Counted from the first letter of the stretch, positions 9,645 through 20,274 are shown. The stretch is DNA of 64,000 bases from Prochlorococcus sp. AG-409-P01 (GCA_003215335.1 QCKM01000003.1:32001-96000), one strand, 5' to 3'. Made by a program: numbers and translations. Notes: generated by a model not told the origin, from the sequence alone.

Positions 9645-11113
9645 TTTTTTTGATTGGGAGGTCTTGGAGGTTTACTCAATGAGCTTTGATTGATTGATTG
9701 ATCTAATTCAATAGTTGTTTTGTCTTCGGGGCCTATTCGAATGCTGGAGCTGTCATGTGTTGTTAGCTCTAAGTCGATTTGACGATCATAAATGGAGTGT
9801 TCATGAAAGATGCGTGCCACTAAAAAACTAGCCAAACTTGCTACTAAAATTGGCTTGAGAATTATTAGATCTTTAGTGAGTGCAAAAGCAAGAAACATTG
9901 CAGTTATGGGTCTTCGTGAACACCCAGCCACAAATGCTCCCATACCAGCAAACACGTATGTACTTGGAACATGACCTGTGAGGTTTTCTACCCAAAAACC
10001 ACAGGCCAGACCTATAGCGCCACCAAGAGTAAGCATTGGATAAAAAAGACCTCCTGGGGCCCCTGATGCTGCGGCCAGTCCAGAGGTTAAAAACATAATT
10101 ATAAAAGCTGCAAGTGCTAGTGATATATCTGCCTTTCCTCCTGCGATTAGATGCTTTAGTTCAGCTGAATGATGAAATGTTTCTGGAAGACAAGAATATA
10201 TTAATCCTAGACAGCCTCCACAAAGAGCCATTCTGAGGACTAATCGATTGCGGAACCAAATATTTCCTTGACGTTGCATTGTCAGTACATATCTGCAATA
10301 CAATTCAGCTAATACACCAACAATTAATCCTAGTCCAATTAGATATATCAAATCAATGGGAAGAAAGTGTATTAAGGGTGTGTATTCACGTTCTAACTGG
10401 AATCCCAATGTGGTATCAAAACCTCCTGATCCAGGCTGCAGTCCTATTTCTTGGAGTACATCTGCCCAAGTGTCTGCCCAAAATGTTGTAACGAGAACTA
10501 GTAGTAATACGACTGGTCTTGCTGAATTTAATAGTTCTTCTATTGCGAAGATAAATCCCCCAATTGGAGCACTAAATATTGCGGCTATACCTGCACCTCC
10601 TCCAGCGGCCACGATTACTCGACGGAATGCAACGGGTGCTTTTAGCCATTTAGCCATTTGCCAAGCGACTGACCCCCCCATTTGTACTGATGGCCCTTCT
10701 GGACCAAGAGGGAAGCCGCTACCAATGGCTAATATTCCTGCTCCAAGCTTTACCAGCCCAACTTTTATTCCCATGGGAACGTTTCTATGACGCAGATATC
10801 CCATGATTTGACTGACTCCTGAACCACTTGCGGCTGGGGCGATTCGGGATATGAGCGTTCCTGATAAGAGTCCTCCAAAAATCCCAACAGTGGGGAGGAT
10901 TATCCAAGATGGGTATTGATCTAATAGTCTGAATCTCCACCTCAAGAGTATGTCTACTCCTGATTTGAACAGAATGCCTGTGAGCGCAGCTCCAAGCCCG
11001 GTCAGGATTAATGCTATTACGACAACTAACCATCGCTGTTGAAGTAATCGTTTGATGCTGCGAGCTGAGCTCACGGGCTTATTCGCTATGTTTGTTGATG
11101 GTTGTATTGTCAT
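9641..11113 (-). CDS. ClC-type chloride channel/antiporter
   Basis: Membrane protein of 490 residues from the ClC family, moving chloride, usually in exchange for protons. Three selectivity-filter segments are visible: GSGVS (97-101, for the usual GSGIP), GPEGP (137-141, with the gating glutamate at 139; the usual first residues are GK or GR) and GAPGGLFYPML for GxFxP. There is no CBS domain. The ATG lies 9 bases after the acnB stop and the TGA overlaps the CTG of the radical SAM gene, so the three genes look like one operon. Ion preference and direction cannot be told. Confidence 0.92.
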   Translation of the reverse strand: MTIQPSTNIANKPVSSARSIKRLLQQRWLVVVIALILTGLGAALTGILFKSGVDILLRWRFRLLDQYPSWIILPTVGIFGGLLSGTLISRIAPAASGSGVSQIMGYLRHRNVPMGIKVGLVKLGAGILAIGSGFPLGPEGPSVQMGGSVAWQMAKWLKAPVAFRRVIVAAGGGAGIAAIFSAPIGGFIFAIEELLNSARPVVLLLVLVTTFWADTWADVLQEIGLQPGSGGFDTTLGFQLEREYTPLIHFLPIDLIYLIGLGLIVGVLAELYCRYVLTMQRQGNIWFRNRLVLRMALCGGCLGLIYSCLPETFHHSAELKHLIAGGKADISLALAAFIIMFLTSGLAAASGAPGGLFYPMLTLGGAIGLACGFWVENLTGHVPSTYVFAGMGAFVAGCSRRPITAMFLAFALTKDLIILKPILVASLASFLVARIFHEHSIYDRQIDLELTTHDSSSIRIGPEDKTTIELDQSINQSSLSKPPRPPNQKN

Positions 11114-11122
11114 TCATTTGAA

Positions 11123-13726
11123 TCAAATTTCAGTCAGGATTTGAGCTTCCGTTTCTTTGCTGATTATTCGGCCTTCATCTTTGAATTCAGGTATTTGATC
11201 GAAATTTAAGTATTTATAGAGCTCATTTGATAATGGCTTGATTTTTTGAGCTGCAATAGATTGGTATTCCTCGATTGTTGGGATTTTCCCAAGTAGTGCG
11301 CACACTGCAGCTAGTTCAGCACTACCCAGGTATACCTGGGCTCCTTTGCCTAGTCGGTTGTTGAAGTTGCGAGTACTTGTGGAGAAAACTGTTGTGTTGT
11401 CTTCGACACGGGCTTGGTTTCCCATGCAAAGTGAACAACCTGGCATTTCCATTCTGCAGCCAGCTTCTTCAAAGATTTTGTAATAACCTTCTTGTTGGAG
11501 AACTTGTTCATCCATTCGTGTAGGTGGACAAATCCATAGCCTGGTTTGAATTTTGCCCGCTCCTTTTAAGACTTCTGCAGCAGCACGATAGTGACCAATA
11601 TTGGTCATACAAGAACCTATAAAAACTTCTTGAATATCTTCATTAGCAACTTCACTAAGAAGTTTCACATTGTCAGGATCATTAGGGCATGCCAAGACTG
11701 GTTGAGTTAACTCATCAAGGTTGATTTCTAAGGTTTCTTTGTAGTTTGCGTTTTTATCAGCTGTGATTAATTTTGGATTAGAGAGCCAGTTTTCCATGGC
11801 TTTAATACGTCTACTTAGGGTGTGGGGATCTTTATAACCACGGGCAATCATATTTTTTAGTAATGCCACATTGCTTCGAAGGTATTCGGTAACTGTAGTT
11901 TGAGAGAGTTGAATGCTGCACCCTGCGCAGGAGCGTTCTGCACTTGCATCTGTGAGTTCAAATGCTTGTTCTAGCTTTAGATCTGGAAGGCCTTCTATTT
12001 CCAAGATTCTGCCATTGAAGACATTGATTTTGTTTGCTTTTTCAACGGTTAGTAGACCTTTTTGTATTGCTATCCAAGGAATAGCGTTGACTACGTCTCG
12101 CAGAGTTATTCCATCTTGTAAAGCACCAGTGAACTTGACTAGAACAGATTCAGGCATGTCTAGTGGCATGGCACCGATTGCTGCAGCAAAGGCGACTACA
12201 CCAGAGCCACCAGGAAACGAGATTCCGAGTGGGAAGCGTGTATGACTATCTCCGCCCGTGCCTACTGTGTCAGGTAGCAACATGCGGTTAAGCCAGCTAT
12301 GGATGATTCCGTCTCCTGGGCGTAGGGCGACACCTCCACGTTCTGCAAAGAAATCAGGAAGTTCTTTGTGTGTATTGAGATCGACTGGTTTTGGGTAGGC
12401 AGCGGTATGGCAGAAACTTTGTAAGACCAAGTCTGCAGAAAAGCCAAGACAAGCAAGCTCTTTCATTTCATCTCTAGTCATTGGACCAGTGGTGTCCTGA
12501 CTGCCAACTGTTGTCATGACTGGTTCACAGCTGGTGCCAGGAAGAATCCCTTGAAGGCCACAGGCGCGACCAACAATTTTTTGTGCTTGCGTATAGCCAA
12601 TCTTCTTTTCGCTTGGTGCCTTTGGACGAATGAATACGTCTGATGGCTTGAGGCCTAGGTGTAAACGGACTTTGTCAGTTAATGCTCGCCCGATCATTAG
12701 AGGAATACGGCCACCTGCACGTATTTCATCTGTAAGGGTGATTGGTTTGAGTTCGAAGTTGGATATGATTTCATTGGTGTTGTTTTCTTTAGACCCGCGT
12801 TCGATGGTTCCTTGATAGGGACGGATAGTTATTACATCACCACTTTGTAGACAACTGACATCACATTCAATTGGGAAAGAACCTGAGTCTTCAGCGGTAT
12901 TAAAGAAAATAGGTGCTATTTTCCCGCCAATGATTACACCACCATTTCGTTTATTTGGTACGTGGGCAATGTCATTTCCTATATGCCATAAAACGGAATT
13001 GATTGCTGACTTCCTAGAACTACCGGTACCAACAACATCACCTACGTAGGCAATTGGATAGCCTTTCTTTTTTAAATTAGCAATGGTTTTCAGGGCAGTA
13101 GGATCCCTTGTCTCAAGCATTGCTAAAGCATGAAGTGGAATATCTGGTCTTGTGGTTGCATGGGTCGCTGGAGATAAGTCGTCAGTGTTTGTTTCTCCAT
13201 TAACTTTAAATACTGTCACCGTTATTTCATCCGCAAGCTTGGGTCGAGAGGTGAACCATTCAGCTGAAGCCCAACTTTGAACAATTTTTTCAGCAAAGAG
13301 ATTATTCTTTGCTAAATCAATAATTTCATGGACGGAATCGTAAATAAGTAGAGTTTTGCTTAGACCTTGTGCTGCACAGTTGGCTAAGGACTGATCTTCA
13401 CTATGAAGAATTTCAATTAGGGCAGTAACGTTATATCCACCAACCATCGTTCCTAATAGGGACGTTGCTTCTAGTTTGGAAATTATTGGGCTATTTTTAC
13501 TGCCCAGCGCTACTGCACTTAGCCATGAGGCTTTAATATATGCAGCTTCGTCTACTCCAGGCGGGACTCTTTCGCTCAATAGGTGACGAAGCTCGTGGAT
13601 GTTTTCTTCTTCTGGAGGCTGCTCTAGTAGAAGGGTAAGATCATGAGTCTGTTGGGCCGTTAGAGGGAGTGCAGGGAGGCCCTGGACTTTACGTTCTGCG
13701 GCCAATTTGCGATAGATACTCAGCAT
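11123..13726 (-). CDS. acnB: Aconitate hydratase B
   Basis: Interconverts citrate and isocitrate with a [4Fe-4S] cluster; AcnB proteins often also act on 2-methylisocitrate. The 867-residue protein has the AcnB order: HEAT-like N-terminus, the swivel domain before the catalytic core ([15 protein letters not shown]), and C-terminal cluster cysteines (SCAGCSIQL region, then [13 protein letters not shown]). The ATG at 13726 gives [13 protein letters not shown], the expected AcnB start; an upstream TTG would add three residues. In cyanobacteria it feeds 2-oxoglutarate supply for nitrogen assimilation. First gene of the acnB-ClC-radical SAM row. Confidence 0.96.
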   Translation of the reverse strand: MLSIYRKLAAERKVQGLPALPLTAQQTHDLTLLLEQPPEEENIHELRHLLSERVPPGVDEAAYIKASWLSAVALGSKNSPIISKLEATSLLGTMVGGYNVTALIEILHSEDQSLANCAAQGLSKTLLIYDSVHEIIDLAKNNLFAEKIVQSWASAEWFTSRPKLADEITVTVFKVNGETNTDDLSPATHATTRPDIPLHALAMLETRDPTALKTIANLKKKGYPIAYVGDVVGTGSSRKSAINSVLWHIGNDIAHVPNKRNGGVIIGGKIAPIFFNTAEDSGSFPIECDVSCLQSGDVITIRPYQGTIERGSKENNTNEIISNFELKPITLTDEIRAGGRIPLMIGRALTDKVRLHLGLKPSDVFIRPKAPSEKKIGYTQAQKIVGRACGLQGILPGTSCEPVMTTVGSQDTTGPMTRDEMKELACLGFSADLVLQSFCHTAAYPKPVDLNTHKELPDFFAERGGVALRPGDGIIHSWLNRMLLPDTVGTGGDSHTRFPLGISFPGGSGVVAFAAAIGAMPLDMPESVLVKFTGALQDGITLRDVVNAIPWIAIQKGLLTVEKANKINVFNGRILEIEGLPDLKLEQAFELTDASAERSCAGCSIQLSQTTVTEYLRSNVALLKNMIARGYKDPHTLSRRIKAMENWLSNPKLITADKNANYKETLEINLDELTQPVLACPNDPDNVKLLSEVANEDIQEVFIGSCMTNIGHYRAAAEVLKGAGKIQTRLWICPPTRMDEQVLQQEGYYKIFEEAGCRMEMPGCSLCMGNQARVEDNTTVFSTSTRNFNNRLGKGAQVYLGSAELAAVCALLGKIPTIEEYQSIAAQKIKPLSNELYKYLNFDQIPEFKDEGRIISKETEAQILTEI

Positions 13727-13829
13727 ATGAATCAATCTGGAGTGAAGGTGTTGTCAGAACCTTTTTCTTGCCAAACATCACTTTAACTTGCGAGTAGATG
13801 CTGAAATGCAATTTACTAATGCTGTCAGT

Positions 13830-13843
13830 TAGGAAATTTCCTA
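13830..13843. promoter_or_regulatory. 14-bp perfect palindrome upstream of DAHP synthase
   Basis: TAGGAAATTTCCTA reads the same on both strands. It ends 27 bases before the ATG chosen for the DAHP synthase gene and lies in the divergent gap with acnB, a suitable place for an operator. No known motif is recognised. Confidence 0.35.
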
Positions 13844-13870
13844 GCCTGGGTATTGATGATGTCAGGAGCC

Positions 13871-14926
13871 ATGACCACCACTTCTGATTTACATGTGGTG
13901 GAGACGAGGCCATTGCTTCCTCCTGACTTGTTGCATAAGGATTTGCCGATTGATTCGGTTGCGATAAAGACTGTCTCGAAAACACGTCAAAAAATCCAGT
14001 CCATTTTGCGTGATCAAGATCATCGCCTGCTTGTAATTGTTGGCCCTTGTTCAGTGCATGACATTGATGCAGCAAAAGAGTATGCAACTCAATTAAAAGT
14101 TTTACGCGAGTTTCATTCAGACTATTTAGAGATTGTGATGAGGGTTTATTTTGAAAAACCACGCACCACAGTTGGCTGGAAGGGCCTTATAAATGATCCG
14201 CATTTGGATGGTTCATATGATATTAATAGTGGATTGCGGCGAGCTAGAGCATTGTTATTGCATCTAGCTCGTGAGGGGATGCCGGCGGCTACTGAACTAT
14301 TAGATCCAGTAGTTCCTCAGTACATTGCAGATTTAATTAGTTGGACTGCTATAGGGGCTAGGACGACAGAGAGTCAAACTCATAGGGAAATGGCTTCTGG
14401 TTTGTCCATGCCAATTGGTTATAAAAATGGTACTGATGGGACGGCCGCTATTGCCATCAATGCAATGCAGGCTGCAGCTAGACCTCATCATTTTCTAGGC
14501 ATTAATCGGCAGGGTAGTGCTTCGATTGTTAGTACTACGGGAAATCCTGATGGCCATCTTGTGTTAAGAGGTGGCAAATCAGGGAGTAATTATCATCTTG
14601 AGGCTGTTCAAGAAATTGCAAAAGAACTTTCTAGAACTGGTTTGACTCATCGCTTAATGATTGATTGTAGCCATGACAATTCAAGCAAAGATTTTCGACG
14701 TCAAGCTGTAGTTCTTAAAGAGGTAGCCAAGCAGGTCCAAGCAGGTTCTCAGAATGTCATGGGAGTCATGTTGGAAAGTCATTTGGTCGAAGGCAATCAA
14801 AAGTTAGTTGATGATCTTTCTAGCCTTACTTATGGTCAGAGCATTACTGATGCGTGTATAGATATGAAAACGACTTCTTCTCTTTTGAGTGAATTAGCTG
14901 ATGCTGTTCGTTCTGCTAGACATTGA
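13871..14926 (+). CDS. 3-deoxy-7-phosphoheptulonate (DAHP) synthase, class I
   Basis: Condenses phosphoenolpyruvate and erythrose 4-phosphate, the first step of aromatic amino acid synthesis. The family motifs are clear: VIVGPCSVHDIDAAKEYA, MRVYFEKPRTTVGWKGL, the GARTTESQTHREMASGLSMPIGYKNGTDG stretch, and the metal-binding MIDCSHDNSSKD. It is the AroF/G/H type, 351 residues from this ATG. Alternative starts at 13853 (TTG), 13856 and 13859 would add four to six residues. AGGAG lies only two bases before 13871, too close for an ideal ribosome site, so the start is uncertain. Feedback specificity (Phe, Tyr or Trp) cannot be read. Confidence 0.94.
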   Translation: MTTTSDLHVVETRPLLPPDLLHKDLPIDSVAIKTVSKTRQKIQSILRDQDHRLLVIVGPCSVHDIDAAKEYATQLKVLREFHSDYLEIVMRVYFEKPRTTVGWKGLINDPHLDGSYDINSGLRRARALLLHLAREGMPAATELLDPVVPQYIADLISWTAIGARTTESQTHREMASGLSMPIGYKNGTDGTAAIAINAMQAAARPHHFLGINRQGSASIVSTTGNPDGHLVLRGGKSGSNYHLEAVQEIAKELSRTGLTHRLMIDCSHDNSSKDFRRQAVVLKEVAKQVQAGSQNVMGVMLESHLVEGNQKLVDDLSSLTYGQSITDACIDMKTTSSLLSELADAVRSARH

Positions 14927-14941
14927 GCCTAGTTTCATGCT

Positions 14942-15595
14942 TCAGGCCGTAGTCATCCAGAGCCAGGTGCAGGTGACTCCTATTGGAACGGTGAGGTTGT
15001 CTATGCCCCATTTGCCTAATTGTTCAAGCAATGCAGCGAATAAAGCTATAGCGATAACCCGAATAGGGTGAATAGGAGTATTAGCTATCAAGCAAATTGC
15101 AATCAACACAATTATGGTCGTAAGAGTCATAGTTAATGTCCCAGCCAAGGACTTGCGTTGTCCCCATATCAACCAGCTGGGTGATATGACTTTTCGTCCA
15201 ATGAGTCCAGCGAGGCCATCGCCAAAAGCCATTACAAGAATCCCTGAACATACAGCTGGAGCATTATTTGGCCAGAAGAACGTTAGTAATAAGGTAATAG
15301 TTAGACCGTAAGCCACGGTACCGTAGCTATCTCTATCCACATCTTCTACTGAAGGAATTATCCTAAAGCGATGATTAATCATAAGAATAATTGTAATTGC
15401 ACTAGCAATTGGGATTGCTAGTGTTCTTGGAATGTTTAGCCACCATGCAAAAAGAATTACTGGGCCAGTGCCGATATGGACTATTTTTCGACTTAATTCG
15501 CGTTCATTAGGCCATAAAGCTTTACTGGCAATGGCAGCTGAAAGCATTAAAGCTATCCAGCTACCAATGATCAGCAATGAGTTGACATACTCCAA
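14942..15595 (-). CDS. Phytol/dolichol kinase-like membrane protein
   Basis: A 217-residue protein with about six membrane segments and the CTP-dependent polyprenol kinase pattern ELSRKIVHIGTGPVI near residue 35, DRDSYGTVAYG near 87 and MAFGDGLAGLIGRK near 125. Cyanobacterial and plant homologues (VTE5 type) phosphorylate phytol released from chlorophyll for reuse in tocopherol or chlorophyll synthesis. The assignment rests on family resemblance; another polyprenol substrate is possible. The start is TTG, with no better codon nearby. It sits 8 bases downstream of the sigma factor gene on the same strand. Confidence 0.75.
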   Translation of the reverse strand: MEYVNSLLIIGSWIALMLSAAIASKALWPNERELSRKIVHIGTGPVILFAWWLNIPRTLAIPIASAITIILMINHRFRIIPSVEDVDRDSYGTVAYGLTITLLLTFFWPNNAPAVCSGILVMAFGDGLAGLIGRKVISPSWLIWGQRKSLAGTLTMTLTTIIVLIAICLIANTPIHPIRVIAIALFAALLEQLGKWGIDNLTVPIGVTCTWLWMTTA

Positions 15596-15603
15596 GCCTT
15601 GAC

Positions 15604-16629
15604 TCAGGCAGCTTGTTGATGAGTGGTCATTACGCGTAATTTGAGAATCGCTTTAGCTTCAAGTTGTCTTACTCTTTCTCTAGAAACATTAATTTGCCGG
15701 CCGATTTCTGCAAGAGTCAAAGGCTCTGCTCCATCTAAACCAAAACGAAGTCGTAGGATTTTTTGTTCCCTTTCGTTGAGTTGCGATAACCAGCTTCCCA
15801 AGTGTTCCTTTTGAATACTTCTGTCCATTCCTTCCATTGGTTCAGAACCATTTGGGTCAGGAATAAGCTCGCCCAAGGTACTGCGATCTTCTTCTCCCCT
15901 AGCATGTGCATCTAGTGAAGCACATGGAGCACTTTGTGCGACCAGCTCTTCAAGATCACGCGGTTCAATTCCCATGGCATGAGCAAGTTCCAAGCGATTT
16001 GGTTGACGCCCAAATCTATGCGAGAGCTCTCTAGAGATACGCCGCATTTTGGATAGCTTTTCACTGATATGAATAGGTAGTCGTATTGTTCGAGCACTAT
16101 TGTCTATTGCTCTAGTCATGCCTTGGCGTATCCACCAGTAGGCGTATGTAGAGAATTTGTAGCCCATTGCTGGGTCAAATTTATCTACAGCACGTTCTAG
16201 CCCTATTGCGCCTTCTTGAACCAAATCAAGAAGCTCAAGACCTTGGTTTTGATATTTTTTTGCCACGCTGACAACGAGTCTGAGATTTGCCGCCATCATT
16301 CGATCACGCGCACGCTTCCCCATACGAATCTTATGGCGTTGCCTGGGTGTTTGCTCTTGGTCGTCAATCTTCAGTAGCTCTTTCATCTCTTGGACATGAT
16401 GAGCAAGCTCAATTTCTTCAGCTGGTGTGAGTAATGGGACTCTTCCAATACTGCTCAAGTAAAAGCCAATCGCGTCTGTGCCTAAGCGACCGCCTTGACG
16501 ACCTTGACCTCGTGAAGATTGATTTGTCCGACTACTTTTTTCAGAGCTGTTGCCATTTTTAGATGGCTGTACTAAATCTCTTGAAGATGAGCCGTGTGCT
16601 CTCTTCAAAGATTCCAGAGGGATCCCCAT
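15604..16629 (-). CDS. RNA polymerase sigma factor, sigma-70 group 2
   Basis: Non-essential-type cyanobacterial sigma factor of 341 residues. Regions in order: a disordered Ser/Gly-rich head (~50 residues), region 1.2 (DAIGFYLSSIGRVPLLTPAEE), region 2 (RLVVSVAKKYQNQGLELLDL, then the YKFSTYAYWWIRQGMTRAI -10-reading helix), region 3, and region 4 with the helix-turn-helix TLAEIGRQINVSRERVRQLE. Group 1 factors would carry a longer N-terminus. The ATG at 16629 is set by AGGAGG eight bases upstream. Which stress or circadian regulon it serves cannot be told. Confidence 0.93.
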   Translation of the reverse strand: MGIPLESLKRAHGSSSRDLVQPSKNGNSSEKSSRTNQSSRGQGRQGGRLGTDAIGFYLSSIGRVPLLTPAEEIELAHHVQEMKELLKIDDQEQTPRQRHKIRMGKRARDRMMAANLRLVVSVAKKYQNQGLELLDLVQEGAIGLERAVDKFDPAMGYKFSTYAYWWIRQGMTRAIDNSARTIRLPIHISEKLSKMRRISRELSHRFGRQPNRLELAHAMGIEPRDLEELVAQSAPCASLDAHARGEEDRSTLGELIPDPNGSEPMEGMDRSIQKEHLGSWLSQLNEREQKILRLRFGLDGAEPLTLAEIGRQINVSRERVRQLEAKAILKLRVMTTHQQAA

Positions 16630-16637
16630 CACCCTGG

Positions 16638-16643
16638 CCTCCT
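16638..16643 (-). promoter_or_regulatory. Strong ribosome binding site of the sigma factor gene
   Basis: Minus-strand AGGAGG, eight bases before the ATG at 16629. This is stronger than most sites in the window and decides between this ATG and the adjacent upstream GTG. Confidence 0.75.
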
Positions 16644-16818
16644 GTAAATTGTATTTGGCCGGAATTTAGCACTTTTGGACGAGTCCAGCCGCCTGGAATC
16701 GGAAATCTTTCAGTATTCCATCTTTTGGATGAACCATATTTTTCGTTTCTGAGGCTATTGATATTTCTGAGCATTGTGAAAAGTCCATGAAGAACCGTAG
16801 ATTTCAAGGGTGGTGATT

Positions 16819-18987
16819 TTATTTATGCCAAAGGCCGATCAATTGTTTTTGAGCGCAATTTTCATTCCTATTGGGTTGCCGTTGAAGATAGCTTCCGTTG
16901 CTTTGCATAACCCAAGCTTCACGATTGTCATTCAAATAAATTTCTAGTAGCTCCTCTAATCGCTCTCTTGATTCTGTATCTTGAATTGGTGTTATTGCTT
17001 CTACTCGTCTATCTAAGTTCCTACGCATTAAATCAGCGCTTCCTATATATACTTCTGGGGAGCCTTCATTGAAAAACCAGAAGATTCTCGAATGTTCTAA
17101 AAATTGTCCGATCACACTAATTATTTTTATATTTTCACTGACATCTTTTATGTCTGGATATAAGCAGCACATGCCTCTTACTATTAATTCGATTTTTACC
17201 CCTGCTGCAGAAGCTTCATATAAGAGCCTTATTATATTTGGATCTACTAAGGAATTCATCTTTGCACGAATATGAGCTTTCTTGCCTTCTTGAGCAACTT
17301 TGATTTCACGCTTGATTAACGTTTCTATTCCTGTGCGAAGAGTCATTGGCGCAACAAGAAGCATGCGAAACTCTTGTTGTTTTGCAAAGCCAGTTAGATA
17401 ATTAAATAGCTCTACTAGGTCTTGGCCTAATTCTGGCCTTGCAGAGAGTAATCCAAGATCTGTATAGAGCTTTGATGTTTTTGAGTTGTAATTACCTGTT
17501 CCGATATGAACGTAACTTTTCAACTGTGATTTTTCCTTTCTAACAACCAAGATGATTTTGGTATGTGTTTTTAGACCTATTACGCCATAGACAACATGTA
17601 CTCCCGCTTGTTCAAGTTGACGTGCCCATTGGATATTGTTGTCTTCATCAAAGCGAGCTTTCAGTTCTACAAGGGCCATGACTTGCTTCCCATTTTCAGC
17701 TGCACGGATTAGCGCTTTGATTATTGGTGAATCTCGTGATGTTCTATATAAAGTTATTTTAATAGCCATTACCGACTCATCATCTGCTGCTTGATTGATG
17801 AATTCCTCTACGGAAGTTGCGAAGAGGTCAAATGGATGATGTAAGAGTATGTCTTTCTGACGAATTACTGAAAAAATATCTTGAAACTCTTCTTGCTTGA
17901 TTGAACCTTCTTCCACCTTCCCTTTTTGACTTTTCGCAAGCCTTTTTGGTGTGGAGCCTATGTAGACATCGTTTTTCAGTGATGAGACAGGTAGTTTGTG
18001 TAATTCGAAAAGATCATCAAGCCCTAAAAGCCCGTCTATTTTATAGAGGTCTGAATCTTTTACCGACATGCCTTCTTTTAGTAGGTCCATGATTTCTTCA
18101 GGCATGTTTTTTGATACTTCTAACCTCACAATTTCTCCGCCTACACGACGTTTTCTCAAACCTTCTTCAATCGCGATCATCAGGTCATCTGCTTCTATGT
18201 CTCGCAGCTCCAAGTCTGCATCTCGCGTGACCCTAAAGATGTAGTGCTTCTCTATTCTCATTCCTGGAAAAAGTAATTCTAAATTGAATGCAATTACTTC
18301 TTCAAGAGGCAAAAATGTATGTAGTGGTTGTGGATTCTGATCACTGTATTCTACCGGGATCTCAATGAATCTGCATAGAGTCTTTTGAGGAACTTTTACA
18401 CGTGCAAATTGTTTTTGCTTTGTCTGTTGATCTTTAATTAAAACAGCGATATTTAGACTAAGGTTGCTTATAAAAGGGAAAGGGTGAGAACGATCAACAG
18501 CTAGTGGAGTTAATACAGGAAAAATAGATTTCTTAAAAAAATCGTCTACCCATAATTGTTGTTTATTATTGAGGTTCTTGTATTTTAGGAGATGAATCTG
18601 TTTATTAGAAAGCTTTTGCAGAAGTTGAAGATTGTAATGACTTTGTTGTTGGTTTAACAATGGTATGAGGTGTTTCCGAATATTTATCAGTTGTTCAAGA
18701 GGGCTTTGCCCGTCTTCACTTTTTTTTGTGATACCTGCATCTACTTGTGATTTGAGAGATGCCACTCGAACCATAAAGAATTCGTCTAGATTATTGCTGA
18801 AAATCGCACTGAATTTTGCTTGTTCGAGTAATGGTGTACGTGGATCAACCGCTTGTGCCAGTACTCTTTTGTTGAAGTTGATCCAGCTCAATTCTCTATT
18901 GATGTATTGAGCATCTTTATTTACCCTTTTAATTCTTTGATGCATTTTGGTTTGTTTGACAAATGTTTTTAAGAATGTAATAAGCAT
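16819..18987 (-). CDS. ppk: Polyphosphate kinase 1
   Basis: Reversibly polymerises the terminal phosphate of ATP into polyphosphate. The 722-residue protein shows the PPK1 N-terminal YINRELSWINFNKRVLAQA, the histidine expected to be phosphorylated in GLKTHTKIILVV, HIGTGNYNSKTSKLYTDLG, and the second conserved histidine region near LEHSRIFWF. The start is uncertain: the first 14 residues (before MHQRIKRVN) are not typical, and an ATG at 18945 would remove them. The gene stands 27 bases after the MFS gene start on the same strand. Confidence 0.94.
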   Translation of the reverse strand: MLITFLKTFVKQTKMHQRIKRVNKDAQYINRELSWINFNKRVLAQAVDPRTPLLEQAKFSAIFSNNLDEFFMVRVASLKSQVDAGITKKSEDGQSPLEQLINIRKHLIPLLNQQQSHYNLQLLQKLSNKQIHLLKYKNLNNKQQLWVDDFFKKSIFPVLTPLAVDRSHPFPFISNLSLNIAVLIKDQQTKQKQFARVKVPQKTLCRFIEIPVEYSDQNPQPLHTFLPLEEVIAFNLELLFPGMRIEKHYIFRVTRDADLELRDIEADDLMIAIEEGLRKRRVGGEIVRLEVSKNMPEEIMDLLKEGMSVKDSDLYKIDGLLGLDDLFELHKLPVSSLKNDVYIGSTPKRLAKSQKGKVEEGSIKQEEFQDIFSVIRQKDILLHHPFDLFATSVEEFINQAADDESVMAIKITLYRTSRDSPIIKALIRAAENGKQVMALVELKARFDEDNNIQWARQLEQAGVHVVYGVIGLKTHTKIILVVRKEKSQLKSYVHIGTGNYNSKTSKLYTDLGLLSARPELGQDLVELFNYLTGFAKQQEFRMLLVAPMTLRTGIETLIKREIKVAQEGKKAHIRAKMNSLVDPNIIRLLYEASAAGVKIELIVRGMCCLYPDIKDVSENIKIISVIGQFLEHSRIFWFFNEGSPEVYIGSADLMRRNLDRRVEAITPIQDTESRERLEELLEIYLNDNREAWVMQSNGSYLQRQPNRNENCAQKQLIGLWHK

Positions 18988-19014
18988 TATGTTTTTTGTT
19001 TGGTTTATTTATAC

Positions 19015-20274
19015 TTAAATTGTTTTGGGTTTGTATAAAGAGCTTCCGGCTACTAGTGTAAGTACGATTACTAATAGTCCGAATGTTCCAAAAAACGGGC
19101 TTTTTTGGCCTAGCAAGTCATAGGAAAACCCTGCAGCAGTTGCCCCTATAAAGGTACCCAAGCTTTGTAATCCTTGAAGGCTACCGAGAATTGTTCCTTG
19201 TCCGGCAGCATTTAGTCTCCTGGAAACAAGTGCTCGGAGACATGGGGTGACTAGCCCTGTGCCTAAGGCGAGCAATGACACAGCACTAAATATGACTGGG
19301 ATTGCATTTTGATCAGTCGCAACAGTAAGCATTAGGCAACCCACTATTACAAACCCGATTCCTGCCATCGTCAGCCTCCATTCTCCAAATTGCTTAACTA
19401 ATGGGCCTATTAGTCCTCCTTGCACAATCATTGCAACTAATCCCACGACTACAAAAGTCAAACTTGCTAATTCTGGACTCCAAGAGAAGGCTTGCTTGAG
19501 GTACAGCACTAGCACAGCAGTGAAGCCGTTGAATGCCATAAAGAAGATGAAAAAAGCGAGACAGAGCCGTCGTAGTTGTGGATTTAGAAATACAAGAGCG
19601 AGTTGAGTGAAAGGGTTAAGTTCGCGTTTCCTTGGAAGTACGCTTCGTGAAGCTGGGGGATGTGTTTCTGGTAATACCCAGATAACTAGCCCCAAATTTG
19701 AAATTGCGAATATTGTTGCTGCCCAAACAGGTAGCGTTACACTAAATTTTGCAAGAGTTGTTCCTAGGCCAGGGCCAAGAAGAAAACCTAATCCAAATGC
19801 AACCCCAATTAAGCCAAAGGTTTTAGCTCGGTTGTCTGGAGTTGAAATGTCAGCAAGTACCGCAGTTGCCGTAGCCGCGGTTCCGCCACTAATTCCATCA
19901 ATAACTCTTGCTGTGAAAAGCAGCATTAAAGGAACACCGGCTGCCCAGGCGGGAAGGAGGTTGTCCCAATTAAGACTCACTGTTATAGCAAATATGCATA
20001 GACCCAGAACCGACCCGGATACACATGTGATGATCACTGGCTTTCGACCAAAGCGATCACTTAGTGCTCCAATTAGAGGGGCAACGGCAAATTGAGAGAT
20101 TGCATAGGTTCCGGCTAAAAGACCAAGAGTGCCACCACTATTTGTGAAACGCTCTAAAAGGAAGGGCAGTAAAGGGAAAACAATGGTTTCTCCTAGCCTG
20201 TCGTTTAACAGAGTTATGAATGCGCTTAGCAGAGTAGGAACTTTAGGGAGTTGCACGTTGGCAAACTTCAGCAT
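19015..20274 (-). CDS. MFS efflux transporter (TetA-like)
   Basis: A 419-residue major facilitator with about 12 membrane segments. The loop 2-3 signature GALSDRFGRKPV marks a drug:proton antiporter-type exporter, and the start (LITLLNDRLGETIVFPLLPF) resembles the tetracycline-resistance branch. Substrate unknown; in picocyanobacteria such genes are chromosomal and need not confer resistance. It is the upstream neighbour of ppk. The 271 bases before it (20275-20545) show several short open frames but none that stands out. Confidence 0.85.
   Translation of the reverse strand: MLKFANVQLPKVPTLLSAFITLLNDRLGETIVFPLLPFLLERFTNSGGTLGLLAGTYAISQFAVAPLIGALSDRFGRKPVIITCVSGSVLGLCIFAITVSLNWDNLLPAWAAGVPLMLLFTARVIDGISGGTAATATAVLADISTPDNRAKTFGLIGVAFGLGFLLGPGLGTTLAKFSVTLPVWAATIFAISNLGLVIWVLPETHPPASRSVLPRKRELNPFTQLALVFLNPQLRRLCLAFFIFFMAFNGFTAVLVLYLKQAFSWSPELASLTFVVVGLVAMIVQGGLIGPLVKQFGEWRLTMAGIGFVIVGCLMLTVATDQNAIPVIFSAVSLLALGTGLVTPCLRALVSRRLNAAGQGTILGSLQGLQSLGTFIGATAAGFSYDLLGQKSPFFGTFGLLVIVLTLVAGSSLYKPKTI

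Noticed and set aside
13689-14162. 157-codon minus-strand frame over the DAHP synthase start
   Set aside because: It is antisense to a clear DAHP synthase coding sequence and also runs into acnB in another frame.
16559-16774. 71-codon minus-strand frame (MLRNINSLRNEKYG onward) before the sigma factor gene
   Set aside because: It overlaps the sigma gene start and covers that gene's strong ribosome site; reads somewhat like protein but no motif supports it.
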